Shown here one piece after another: positions 34,676 through 42,989 of a DNA stretch of 64,000 bases (position 1 is the stretch's first letter; each line of letters starts with the position of its first letter). The position numbers and the translations under genes were made by a program. Source of the DNA: an uncultured Treponema sp. (GTDB taxonomy: Bacteria; Spirochaetota; Spirochaetia; Treponematales; Treponemataceae); NCBI RefSeq assembly GCF_946187725.1, contig NZ_CAMHSK010000008.1, positions 1-64,000 of the forward strand, written 5' to 3'. A model generated the notes under the pieces. The model was not told the DNA's origin. It searched no databases and saw nothing but the letters and a program-made list of their open reading frames with translations.

Positions 34676-36604
34676 TTATTCAACAACTAAGTATACTTTC
34701 TGTGATGAAGAAAAGCCTGTCGTGTTGAAATTTACTGTCACGCTTGAGTTTGTAACAGTTCCAACTTTGTGAACGACAATTCCGTATGGCCTGAGTGAAA
34801 CCTTTGAATTATATCCGTAAAGATAAGGACCATCGAACTTATAATAAGCAGTTGTGTCTTTGTTTGCTTCATAGGTTTCGCTCAGAAGGTCTTGAAGATT
34901 CCATAAATCCACTGCTTCAAGCGAATATTCATATTCTCCAAAACAAAGTTCACTTGAAGCAAGATTTGACTGAAATCCTTTTTCTTCTTTGCCGAGCGTG
35001 CATGCTAAAGAATATTCTTTTAAGAGAGCTTCCATGCTGCACGCATTTGAGCCGTTTTTGCTAAGTGCATTCAGAATTGCCTTTTCGTCTGCATAACCGT
35101 TTGTCGCAATTTCATGAAGAAGCGGAATGCCTCCCTGTGTGCGCAAAAGCCATGATCCGAAAGCGTAATTGTTGGAATAAGAATAATAGATTTCGGGTGA
35201 ACTTGAATTGAATTCAAGGCCGATGTCTGCATAATGACGGTTGAACAGCGGAAGCCGTGCGAAAGGACTGTCATCTTCGTTGAAATTTGAATCCAGCGAG
35301 CAGAGCGTGGAATACATAATGTCTTCGCAGAGCATTGATTTCATTTCGTTGTAGGAACTTGATGTACTGATGCCCTGATTCATAGATTTTACGCCGAAAT
35401 CAATCATATGCTGGAATTCATGGGCAAGTGTTGAATAGACTTCGCTCGTGTAGTTTGCGGCATAATATCCGTCTACATAGAAATATTTTCCTTTGTTCGA
35501 GTATTTGTATACGGAATTTGTATTTGAGAGATAAAAATAATCTTTTGCGTAGAAATAGCCTACTGTGTCGCCCGAATTTTCTCCTCTTGAATAGTCTTTC
35601 CCTATGTCATAGATTACGATGTTTACGATTGTGCCGGTTTCGCTGTAGTCATTCATGCTGATTTTACTAGACATGCTGGAATTTGCGGCCAGCTCATCAG
35701 ATTCTTCACCGAAAACATTGCGGATTTTTTCATACATTTCATCGAAATTTGAGGCTATTTTTTCTGCGATTTCTGAATTGATTTTTTCACCTGTGGCACT
35801 TGAAGATGACCAGTTATCCGGCATGACCCAGACATTGCAAAATGTTCCGACTGCACGGAGAGTCGCTGTTTCAGCCTTGAAAGTTGAAATGTTTGAATCC
35901 TGATCGACATAGATTGAGCGGGTTGCACTTCCGACATCGCTTTGCGTGTAGATTTTTGGCGTAACTTTTGTGAGTGAATAAGTCGCCGCACGAGAAGCCG
36001 ATTCTGCGGTTTGGGGGAGAGAGATGCCCAAAGAAAGGGAGGTGCAGTGATGTGGTCCGAATCCGCCGGGGCCAAAAGACAGGAATCCTGTGCTGCTTCC
36101 TGTTGAAGAAGTTGAATCTGAATCGCCTTTTGAAAGAGACAATCCGGATGCTGAAGTGACATATCTTGAACTGTTTGAAGAAATTGTGCTCGAATTCGGG
36201 TTTGTTCTTGTGAGAAATACCGTTCTGCCTGTCGGAATTCCTGAAATTGTTATGTATGAAGAAGATGCTGATATTTCGAATACATTCGGGCTAATTGAGT
36301 TGTCGTAGGATAGACCTCCTTCAGAAGAGGTGCCTGTTCCTGATTCGCTTTCTTGTTGGCTTGTCTCAGATGAACTTTCTGATGAACCAGATGATTCTGA
36401 TGATTCTGATGATTCTGATGATTCTGATGATTCTGATGATTCTGATGCGGTTTCCGTCGTTTGAGATGAATCGGTTTGTGCCGTATTGTTTATTTCGTTT
36501 GAAGTGGAGGAAGAACTTGATTCTGATGATTCGCTTGAAATGGAATCATCACATGAACAGATTAAAAATCCTATGGTCAAAAGAGAAAGTAAAATCTTTT
36601 TCAT
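34676..36604 (-). CDS. M30 (hyicolysin)-type zinc metallopeptidase lipoprotein with Ser/Glu repeat
   Basis: 642 residues. The lipobox LICSC predicts lipidation. A serine/glutamate-rich linker of about 75 residues includes perfect ESS triplet repeats encoded by a 9-nt tandem repeat. The catalytic HExxH is HEFQHMIDFG, in the YSTLAHEFQH context of family M30. A beta-sandwich N-terminal part (ITISGIPTGRTVFLTR) and a C-terminal domain ending VYLVVE flank it. ATG 36604 has GAGGTG upstream on the minus strand; a GTG four codons earlier lies in that site. It converges on the second galactanase with a 12-nt gap. It would degrade protein at the cell surface; substrate unknown. Confidence 0.8.
   Translation of the reverse strand: MKKILLSLLTIGFLICSCDDSISSESSESSSSSTSNEINNTAQTDSSQTTETASESSESSESSESSESSESSGSSESSSETSQQESESGTGTSSEGGLSYDNSISPNVFEISASSSYITISGIPTGRTVFLTRTNPNSSTISSNSSRYVTSASGLSLSKGDSDSTSSTGSSTGFLSFGPGGFGPHHCTSLSLGISLPQTAESASRAATYSLTKVTPKIYTQSDVGSATRSIYVDQDSNISTFKAETATLRAVGTFCNVWVMPDNWSSSSATGEKINSEIAEKIASNFDEMYEKIRNVFGEESDELAANSSMSSKISMNDYSETGTIVNIVIYDIGKDYSRGENSGDTVGYFYAKDYFYLSNTNSVYKYSNKGKYFYVDGYYAANYTSEVYSTLAHEFQHMIDFGVKSMNQGISTSSSYNEMKSMLCEDIMYSTLCSLDSNFNEDDSPFARLPLFNRHYADIGLEFNSSSPEIYYSYSNNYAFGSWLLRTQGGIPLLHEIATNGYADEKAILNALSKNGSNACSMEALLKEYSLACTLGKEEKGFQSNLASSELCFGEYEYSLEAVDLWNLQDLLSETYEANKDTTAYYKFDGPYLYGYNSKVSLRPYGIVVHKVGTVTNSSVTVNFNTTGFSSSQKVYLVVE
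36390..36447. repeat. 9-nt tandem repeat in the M30 gene
   Basis: About six head-to-tail copies of GATGATTCT lie in the linker region of the peptidase gene and encode the ESS repeats. Because the unit is a multiple of three, copy-number change would alter linker length without shifting frame. Confidence 0.8.
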
Positions 36605-36701
36605 AAAACACCTCACTTATTCTGTATACCCTGATTATATTCCGTCAATTTTGTAAAATCTTGTGAGATGCGTGAGAATAAAATAAGAGAAAATTAAGGG
36701 G

Positions 36702-36762
36702 AAAAAAACTGGACTTATCGAACATCCTTCGTTTCTAAGAGAAAAGTTCTCAAAAGTCCAGC
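36702..36762 (-). terminator. Intrinsic terminator of the Afu/Fbp-type operon
   Basis: On the minus strand, CTGGACTT pairs with AAGTCCAG across an A-rich loop, followed by seven T residues. It lies about 30 nt beyond the ATPase stop and ends the three-gene importer operon before the peptidase gene. Confidence 0.75.
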
Positions 36763-36790
36763 TTTCCGTTTTCAATTTTCCACTTTCCGT

Positions 36791-37867
36791 TTAAAGAATA
36801 TAAACTCCCTTTGTGTCGAAGTTGAGGGCGGCTTTTTCACCAGCTTCGTAGACTTTTCGGCCGAGCGGGTTGTAATCGGTGATGTTGACATTTTTTCCGC
36901 CGACATCTACCTGATAGTACTGATAGCTTCCCATGAATGTGCTGAAAGTTACAGTGCCGTTCAGGATTCCTGAGTCTGAAAGCGTGACATTCTCAGGGCG
37001 CAGTACGAGAGAGGCTTCAGAGCCGGCAGCAATTCCTGCATAGTTGAGAACTTCGAGCTGAGTTCCTGCTACCGTGATTTTCGCTGTTTCTCCGTCTGTT
37101 GAATCGACTTTTGCGTCAAGGAAATTTGCCTCACCGATAAAGTCAGCGACGAATTTGTTTTTGGGGCGGTAGTAGATTTCGCGCGGACTTCCGATTTGCT
37201 CAACTTTTCCCTTGCTCATGATGATAATCTGGTCGGAAATGCTCATTGCTTCGCTCTGGTCGTGTGTGACATAAACTGCCGTGATTCCGACTTTCTGCTG
37301 AATCTTTCGGATTTCGGTGCGCATCGTAACACGGAGCTTTGCGTCGAGGTTTGAGAGCGGTTCATCAAAAAGAAGGACTCCCGGCTCCATTACGAGTGCT
37401 CGGGCCAATGCGACTCGCTGCTGCTGACCGCCTGAAAGCTGGTTTGTCATGCGGCCTTCCATTCCTTCCATTTCAACGAGTTTGAGGATGTCCATTACCT
37501 TTTTCTGAATCTCTTCTTTTGGAAGTTTTCGGATTTTGAGACCGTAAGCAACATTGTCAAAGACATTGTAGTGCGGCAAAAGCGCGTAACTCTGGAATAC
37601 CATTGCCGTGTCGCGTTTGTTCGGCGGAAGGGCGTTGATTGCCTCGTTTCCAAGATAGATTTCGCCTTCGTCCGGGCTTTCAAATCCTGCAATCATGCGG
37701 AGGGTTGTTGTTTTTCCGCAGCCAGAAGGTCCGAGCAAAGTGACGAATGTGCCCGGCTTGATGTCGAGGTTTGTCTCGTGGACGGCATAAAAGTCTTTGC
37801 CTGTCTTTGGGTCCTGATAGATTTTAGATATATGATCAAGGCGCACGCCTTTTTTTTCTGTAGACAT
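36791..37867 (-). CDS. ABC transporter ATPase of the iron(III)/Afu/Pot class
   Basis: 358 residues. Walker A GPSGCGKTT (about 47-55), Q-loop VFQSYALLPH, signature LSGGQQQRVALARAL, Walker B VLLFDEPLSNLD and the H-loop THDQSEA are all present. The C-terminal 110 residues form a TOBE regulatory domain. It powers the fused permease encoded 9 nt upstream. Such ATPases are similar to the sugar-type MsmX, so it might also serve the ATPase-less galactan importer, but its operon and partners point to the Afu/Fbp class. The last gene of its operon, followed by a terminator. Confidence 0.92.
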   Translation of the reverse strand: MSTEKKGVRLDHISKIYQDPKTGKDFYAVHETNLDIKPGTFVTLLGPSGCGKTTTLRMIAGFESPDEGEIYLGNEAINALPPNKRDTAMVFQSYALLPHYNVFDNVAYGLKIRKLPKEEIQKKVMDILKLVEMEGMEGRMTNQLSGGQQQRVALARALVMEPGVLLFDEPLSNLDAKLRVTMRTEIRKIQQKVGITAVYVTHDQSEAMSISDQIIIMSKGKVEQIGSPREIYYRPKNKFVADFIGEANFLDAKVDSTDGETAKITVAGTQLEVLNYAGIAAGSEASLVLRPENVTLSDSGILNGTVTFSTFMGSYQYYQVDVGGKNVNITDYNPLGRKVYEAGEKAALNFDTKGVYIL

Positions 37868-37876
37868 AAAATTCTC

Positions 37877-39583
37877 CTATTCTTTAATTTTGCGGCTAGT
37901 TCCGAAGAAGCGGATTCCCAGTTTCATCAAAAGAACCGCGCCGTATGTGATGAGGATGAGCACCGTCGCATAGGCACAGGCGATTCCGTAGTTGCCCTTT
38001 TCGGCCTGCTCGTTAATCTGGCAGGTGATGAGAAGGAAGTCTGGCGTGACAAGCAAAATGATTGCCGAGATTGCCGTGATTGAGCGGACAAACGCCGTGA
38101 CAAGACCTGAGAAGAACGAATCGCGGATGAGCGGAAGTGTGACCGTCATAAAGACTCGCGCGCTGCCTGCTCCCATATCGTATGCACTTTCTTCGATTGA
38201 CTTATCGATTTGGCGAAGGGCTGAAATTCCGCTTCGGGTTCCGGTCGGCAATGAGCGCACGATGAAGACGATAATCAAAATCAATCCTGTTCCGTAAAGG
38301 CTTGACATGATTCCTGTGCGGAAAAGACCGTTTGCAAAGCCGCGGATGTAGCCGATACCCAAAACAGTTCCTGGAACCGCCATCGCAAGCATAGAGACAA
38401 ATTCGATGAATCCCTTTGACTTGAACTTCTTTTTAACGACAAGGTATGAAATTACCATCGAAAGAAGGGCTGTGAGAGGAGCCGCTATAAAGGAAAGCAC
38501 GAAAGAATCTTTGAATGCCTTGATACCGCTTGTGCGGAACATGTAGTCGAACCATTTGAAGGTGAGCGAGTAATTTCTTCCCCAGAGCTTAAACAGCGCT
38601 CCAAACGGAACCATTATATATAGAAGAAGAACGAATGCACTTGAAAGGCCACAAAGCACTGAAAGCGGAATGCGAACGCTTGTGTCCGTAATGAGCATTC
38701 TAGCACGGCTTGCCTTTCCTGTGAGGGTTGCCGCTGTTTTCTGCTCAAGATAGTATTTTTGAATAAGGAAGAGAACGACAGTGAGTGAGAGAAGCACGAC
38801 GCTCATTGCCGCCGCACCAGTCGCATCGTAGGCACCTGTGACCTGCAAGTAAATCGTGGTCGCAAGTGTGTCGTAGCTTCCTCCGATGAGCATCGGGTTT
38901 GCAAAATCAGCTACGGACTCAATGAATGTGACCAAGAATGCGTTTCCAAGACCTGGCAAAAGGAGCGGGAAAGTAACGCTTGTAAAGACCTTCCATCGGC
39001 TTGCACCCATGTCACGAGCTGCCTCTTCAAGCGACGGGTCAATGTTCTTTAAGAGCCCCATGAGCATGAGGTAGCAGACAGGAAAGAAAGTCATAATCTG
39101 AACGATTGCAATTCCTTTGAGACCGTAGATGTTTGAATCATTGATATGCAGAAGCGCACGCGTGATGATACCGCTACGGCCAAAAAGCATAATCATGGAA
39201 AGAGAGAGGACGAAAGGCGGTGAAACAATTGGAAGCATTGAAACCAGCCTGAAAAGTCCTGTGAGTACCTTTGTCTTTAGTTTTACATAGACTTCTACAT
39301 AGGCAAAAAGAAGACCAATTGCCGTAGAAGCAATTCCTGTTATAAAACCGAGAGTTATTGTGTTTGTAAATGCCGTCCTGAACCGAGCCATGCTCAAGAT
39401 TCTTTTGAAAACCCCGATTGTAACCTTTCCGTCAGAAATAAGACTGTCCAAAAGAACCATAAGAAGCGGGTAGAGGATAAAAAGAGCCAGAAATACAAGC
39501 AGTACGCCAATCATGCTGATGAGCACAGGATCAGCAAAAAACTTTTTCCTGTCGAGCGCACGGCCCTGATTTTTATTTTCCAT
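37877..39583 (-). CDS. ABC transporter permease of the FbpB/AfuB type, two fused domains
   Basis: 568 residues with about 12 membrane helices. Two permease domains are fused in one chain, each with an EAA loop: LEEAARDMGASRWKVFTSVTFP (shortened here to its core EAARDMGAS) and EESAYDMGAGSARVFMTVTLP (core ESAYDMGAG). This double architecture is typical of iron(III) and sugar-phosphate importers of the Fbp/Afu class. It lies between the binding-protein gene and the ATPase gene. A 154-nt gap with a large inverted repeat separates it from the binding protein, which may tune expression of the membrane parts. Confidence 0.9.
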   Translation of the reverse strand: MENKNQGRALDRKKFFADPVLISMIGVLLVFLALFILYPLLMVLLDSLISDGKVTIGVFKRILSMARFRTAFTNTITLGFITGIASTAIGLLFAYVEVYVKLKTKVLTGLFRLVSMLPIVSPPFVLSLSMIMLFGRSGIITRALLHINDSNIYGLKGIAIVQIMTFFPVCYLMLMGLLKNIDPSLEEAARDMGASRWKVFTSVTFPLLLPGLGNAFLVTFIESVADFANPMLIGGSYDTLATTIYLQVTGAYDATGAAAMSVVLLSLTVVLFLIQKYYLEQKTAATLTGKASRARMLITDTSVRIPLSVLCGLSSAFVLLLYIMVPFGALFKLWGRNYSLTFKWFDYMFRTSGIKAFKDSFVLSFIAAPLTALLSMVISYLVVKKKFKSKGFIEFVSMLAMAVPGTVLGIGYIRGFANGLFRTGIMSSLYGTGLILIIVFIVRSLPTGTRSGISALRQIDKSIEESAYDMGAGSARVFMTVTLPLIRDSFFSGLVTAFVRSITAISAIILLVTPDFLLITCQINEQAEKGNYGIACAYATVLILITYGAVLLMKLGIRFFGTSRKIKE

Positions 39584-39657
39584 ATAGTTTCCTTATTTTA
39601 TGCAATACATCGAAATAAACTAAGAAAAGTGATTAAATGCAAAAAGCAAAAAAATAG

Positions 39658-39719
39658 ACGCAGATTAACGCAGATTCACGCAGTTTTTATATCCGCGTTT
39701 ATCTGTGTATATCCGCGTC
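39658..39719. repeat. Imperfect inverted repeat inside the importer operon
   Basis: GACGCAGATTAACGCAG plus ATTCACGCAG form one arm, and ATCCGCGTTTATCTGTG plus TATCCGCGTC the other. The arms pair imperfectly over roughly 25 nt. The sequence ACGCAGATTAACGCAGATT recurs as an intergenic repeat in many bacterial genomes (from memory, unverified). Possible partial terminator or mRNA stabiliser between the binding-protein and permease genes. Confidence 0.6.
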
Positions 39720-39737
39720 ATAACCTAGATGCTTGTT

Positions 39738-40844
39738 TTATTTTGTCTTGAAGCGATCGTCGGCTGCACTTTCGAGTGCTTTGAAGAAGTCTTCTACATA
39801 TTTAGCACTGTTCTTTTTTGCATCCTCGAAGTCATATTTGATTGTGTTGTTCATGTCGAGTCCGAACTGAGCTGCTTCTTTTGGCTGCTCTGCGTTGCTC
39901 AAAACGAGGAACTGATATGAACCAGCGTCTTTTGCCTGATTTACGCAGTCTGGAGAAAGCGCATATTCAATCCAGAGTTTTGCTGCATTTGGATGTTTTG
40001 CACCCTTGAAGATTGCAGTTGCACCGACCTCAAATGATGTGCCGTCTTCTGGAACGATGAGCCCGATGTTGTCATATCCCTGAAGAATCTGATAGATACC
40101 GTCGTGAAGGAATCCAACGCCGATTACACACTCGTGAGGTCCTACCATTTTTGATGGGCCTGAACCTGATTTTGTGTACTGTGCGATGTTTTTGTCCAAT
40201 GCCTTGAAATATTCCATTGCGGCATCGTGGCCTTTCATCTGAATCATTGTGTTGATTACGAGTTTTGCAGTACCAGCGGTGTTCGGGTTTGAAAGCATGA
40301 TTAAGCCCTTGTATTCTGGTTTCAAAAGGTCATCCCATGTTTTTGGAGCTGCGAGATTGCGGTTTTTAAGTTCTTCCTGATCGACCATAAAGCCCAGGAT
40401 TCCCTTGTAGATACCGAACCAGCAGTTTGTTGTGTCCTTGTAGTCTGTGCTGATAAGATTTTTTGCGTTCTGAGCGTCGTATGATTCCAAAAGGCCTTTA
40501 GCTACAGCCTCATTGTATGGGTCTGTTGTGCCGCCGAACCAAACATCAGCGGATGGATTGCCATTTTCTTCAGAAATCTTTGTGAAAACTTCTGATGTTG
40601 AAAGACGCTGATATTTTGTAGGAATTCCGTATTTCTTTTCAAATGTTTTTACTGCAGCAGAAAGATATTCTTCTTCGCACGAACCGTAGACTGTAAGTGC
40701 TCCTTCAGCCTGGGCAGCAGCGATTAGTTTTGCGAATTCACCTTCGCCTGAAGATGCCTGTGTTGTACCGGCAGCTTTTTTGTTACATGATGCAAATGCA
40801 AAAACAAGTGCAAGACCCGCAACTATAGAAATGACTCTTTTCAT
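39738..40844 (-). CDS. ABC transporter binding lipoprotein of the FbpA/AfuA type
   Basis: 368 residues. The lipobox FASC follows a signal peptide. The core matches class II binding proteins for iron(III) or sugar phosphates: GALTVYGSCEEEYLSAAVKTFEKKYGI, SADVWFGG, WDDLLKPEYKGLIMLSNP, VIGVGFLHDGI and HPNAAKLWIEYALSPD. Some members (AfuA) bind hexose phosphates and not iron, so the substrate is open. It has its own promoter and GGAGG site and heads the three-gene minus-strand operon. Binding-protein genes are usually expressed at higher levels than permeases, in line with the intergenic repeat after it. Confidence 0.9.
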   Translation of the reverse strand: MKRVISIVAGLALVFAFASCNKKAAGTTQASSGEGEFAKLIAAAQAEGALTVYGSCEEEYLSAAVKTFEKKYGIPTKYQRLSTSEVFTKISEENGNPSADVWFGGTTDPYNEAVAKGLLESYDAQNAKNLISTDYKDTTNCWFGIYKGILGFMVDQEELKNRNLAAPKTWDDLLKPEYKGLIMLSNPNTAGTAKLVINTMIQMKGHDAAMEYFKALDKNIAQYTKSGSGPSKMVGPHECVIGVGFLHDGIYQILQGYDNIGLIVPEDGTSFEVGATAIFKGAKHPNAAKLWIEYALSPDCVNQAKDAGSYQFLVLSNAEQPKEAAQFGLDMNNTIKYDFEDAKKNSAKYVEDFFKALESAADDRFKTK

Positions 40845-40889
40845 GTTACCTCCATGCGTCCATTTTTAATTAAGTGAACGCTTTTTCAA

Positions 40890-40918
40890 TTTATATAATT
40901 GTAAGTCTGACTTTGAAA
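40890..40918 (-). promoter_or_regulatory. Promoter of the Afu/Fbp-type operon
   Basis: On the minus strand, TTTCAA (40918-40913), a 17-nt spacer and TATAAA (40895-40890). The leader to ATG 40844 is about 40 nt with GGAGG before the start. Confidence 0.5.
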
Positions 40919-40985
40919 TCTTGCAAATTTTTTTAAAGAGAATGCTGAACTTTTCTTTCCGTGCTGAATCTCAAGGCAATTCTTA

Positions 40986-41014
40986 TTGATAACACTCTTT
41001 TTCTTCTATATAAT
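40986..41014 (+). promoter_or_regulatory. Strong leaderless promoter of dut
   Basis: TTGATA (40986-40991), a 17-nt spacer and TATAAT (41009-41014). The predicted +1 is at or next to the A of ATG 41021. No Shine-Dalgarno is present. This is the clearest leaderless case in the window. Confidence 0.75.
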
Positions 41015-41020
41015 AACCGC

Positions 41021-41464
41021 ATGAACAAAGTAAACATCAAATGTGTCGCGTCTTCTGGTGCGGTAATTCCTCAATATAAAACAAATGGTGCCGCTGGTGC
41101 CGACATTTGCGCTCTTCTTTCCGAAAGCGTTGTAATCAAAAAAGGCGAAAGGGCAATGATTCCTACAGGGCTTTTTTTTGCAATTCCTGAAGGCTATGAA
41201 ATTCAGGTTCGCCCTCGTTCAGGTCTTGCCGCAAAAAATGGTGTCACAGTCCTTAACACTCCAGGCACAATTGATTCTGATTATCGCGGTGAAGTCAAAG
41301 TCATTCTTGTAAATCTCGGAACCGAAGATTTTACCGTCAATAACGGCGATAGAATTGCACAGATTGTTGTTGCTCCGGTTACAATTGGTGTTTTTGAACA
41401 GGTAACTGAACTTGATGAAACAGAGCGCGGCTCAGGCGGATTCGGCTCAACGGGGAGCAAATAA
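41021..41464 (+). CDS. dut: dUTP diphosphatase
   Basis: 147 residues, the normal length for a trimeric dUTPase that converts dUTP to dUMP and keeps uracil out of DNA. All five motifs are present in order: [38 protein letters not shown] and [10 protein letters not shown]. The GC-rich element D begins at its stop codon. The preferred start ATG 41021 follows the family's usual N-terminus ([19 protein letters not shown]) and sits 7 nt after the -10 box, implying a leaderless mRNA. Upstream in-frame codons lack a start context. Confidence 0.96.
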   Translation: MNKVNIKCVASSGAVIPQYKTNGAAGADICALLSESVVIKKGERAMIPTGLFFAIPEGYEIQVRPRSGLAAKNGVTVLNTPGTIDSDYRGEVKVILVNLGTEDFTVNNGDRIAQIVVAPVTIGVFEQVTELDETERGSGGFGSTGSK

Positions 41465-41545
41465 AAGCCGCCCCGCCGTGTAGCCCCTTTAGTAGCCGTA
41501 GGCTATGAGCGTGAGCGAAGGGCGAAAGGGCGGTCAGCGAGAAAA
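41462..41545. repeat. GC-rich intergenic element, copy D
   Basis: Starts on the dut stop codon. Contains GCCGCCCCGCC, TAGCCCCTTTAGTAGCCGTAGG and GAGCGTGAGCGAAGGGCG, with an internal stem (GCCGCCC...GGGCGGTC). Related to copies A, B, C and E. Confidence 0.55.
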
Positions 41546-41564
41546 TGTTGGCGCAAAATAAAAT

Positions 41565-42989
41565 ATGGCAAGTCCTATCTGGAGGCTCAAACGCTTCCTA
41601 AACGGAAAAATAACGGAACTTCTCAAAAAATTTCGAAAAACAAAGGCCTATCTTCCCATAAAGCGTGTGCTTGTTTCTATCATATACTACAGGCGCACTT
41701 GGGCAAGAAGTAAGGCCAAAAAGAATCTCGAAGAATTTGGGAAAATTCTCGTACAAAAGTACAATGATTTCAATTTTCTCAATTTCCTTTCAAAATCGTT
41801 TTCAAAGGCTGCAAAACTCTTTCATCTCAAGCGCCTTTCTTCCTTTTGGGAAACCGCCATGCAGGAAGAAAACGGCGTCAACCGTCATGTTCTTTTCCGC
41901 TACTTAATGAAGGAGCTTTTTCTATATTTTTTCATCGCATTCATCTTTTTTTTCATGGTATTCTTTGTAAATCAGATTCTTCTGGTCGCAGAAAATATCC
42001 TCAAAAAGCGCGTTCCTGTCATTGATGTAATGAGGCTTATTACATATTCGCTCCCAATGGTCATCGCTCAGTCAGCTCCTTTTGCAACTTTGGTCGGATT
42101 TTTGATGTGTCTTGGCCGTCTTGCAAGTGAAAACGAGATTCTGATTCTGCGTGCTTCTGGCCAGAACTACCGTGTGATTTTAAAACCGGTCCTCATCCTT
42201 GGAATCCTGATTTCAATTGCGTCTTTCTTCGTGAACGACTATCTGCTTCCTCTTGGAACAATCAACTATAACAAACTGTATCGCTCTATCCTCACTTCAA
42301 ATCCTGCCGTCGAGCTAGAATCCAACTCAATTAAAAGGACTAACGATAAAACTCTTGTAATCGGCGAAGTTGAAGGCGAAAATGTGAGTGATTTGATTTT
42401 CTTTGACACTGATTCCGATGGCGGTCAGAGAATCATCGTGGCGGACGCTTCCGTTGTCAAAAAATCAAGTGCGGCTGGTGTTCTCATGAAGCTGATTATG
42501 AATGATGCGAGCGTCGTAATGTTCGACCGCGACAAAAAAAATGACTATGATGTACTTACAAGTGAAAATGTTGAGCTTAATATCTTCGAGTCAACTTTCC
42601 TTGAAAATGACCGTGCAATTTCTCCGCGTGAAATGACGAGCTATGACTTGTACAAGCAGATTAAGGCAATGAAATATGATGCCGATGTAACGCAGAAAAA
42701 AAGGAATCGTTATAATCTCGAAATGGCCAAAAAATTCTCAATGCCTTTCGGCTCGATTTTCTTTGCTTTCTTTGCAATGCCTTTTGCTCTTATCTTCGGA
42801 AAGCACAACGGCCAGACAATCGGACTCATAATCGGGCTGTTCATCGCGTTGCTGTATTGGGCAATGAGCATCGTCGGTCAGATTTTCAGCTCTCGTACAG
42901 GCGTTTACGGAGTCAGCACCATGTGGCTTCCAAACCTTTTGATTGGTCTGGTTGGTTTAATTGCTTATTTCAGGTTGCTTAGAAAATGA
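41565..42989 (+). CDS. lptF: LptF/LptG-family permease with long basic N-terminal extension
   Basis: 474 residues. A YjgP/YjgQ permease: one membrane helix cluster at about 115-215 (YLMKELFLYFFIAFIFFFMVF, LRASGQNYRVILKPV core GQNYRVIL), a periplasmic beta-jellyroll (about 225-370) and three helices at the end. These proteins extract lipopolysaccharide or a similar glycolipid for the Lpt bridge. The first 98 residues are a lysine/arginine-rich extension not usual in the family. ATG 41565 has no ribosome site; ATG 41859 (MQEENGVNRHVLFRYL) would give a normal 376-residue protein. The stop overlaps lptG by 4 nt. Confidence 0.85.
   Translation: MASPIWRLKRFLNGKITELLKKFRKTKAYLPIKRVLVSIIYYRRTWARSKAKKNLEEFGKILVQKYNDFNFLNFLSKSFSKAAKLFHLKRLSSFWETAMQEENGVNRHVLFRYLMKELFLYFFIAFIFFFMVFFVNQILLVAENILKKRVPVIDVMRLITYSLPMVIAQSAPFATLVGFLMCLGRLASENEILILRASGQNYRVILKPVLILGILISIASFFVNDYLLPLGTINYNKLYRSILTSNPAVELESNSIKRTNDKTLVIGEVEGENVSDLIFFDTDSDGGQRIIVADASVVKKSSAAGVLMKLIMNDASVVMFDRDKKNDYDVLTSENVELNIFESTFLENDRAISPREMTSYDLYKQIKAMKYDADVTQKKRNRYNLEMAKKFSMPFGSIFFAFFAMPFALIFGKHNGQTIGLIIGLFIALLYWAMSIVGQIFSSRTGVYGVSTMWLPNLLIGLVGLIAYFRLLRK

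Noticed and set aside
36390-36447. Phase-variable on/off switch
   Set aside because: The unit is 9 nt, so changes in copy number keep the reading frame.
36791-37867. Missing ATPase of the galactan importer
   Set aside because: It lies in an operon with an Afu/Fbp-type fused permease and binding protein and is transcribed in the opposite direction; sharing is possible but not supported.
41548-41564. Leaderless promoter for lptF
   Set aside because: TAAAAT lies immediately before the ATG, so no room is left for a start point; no -35 is found at the right spacing.
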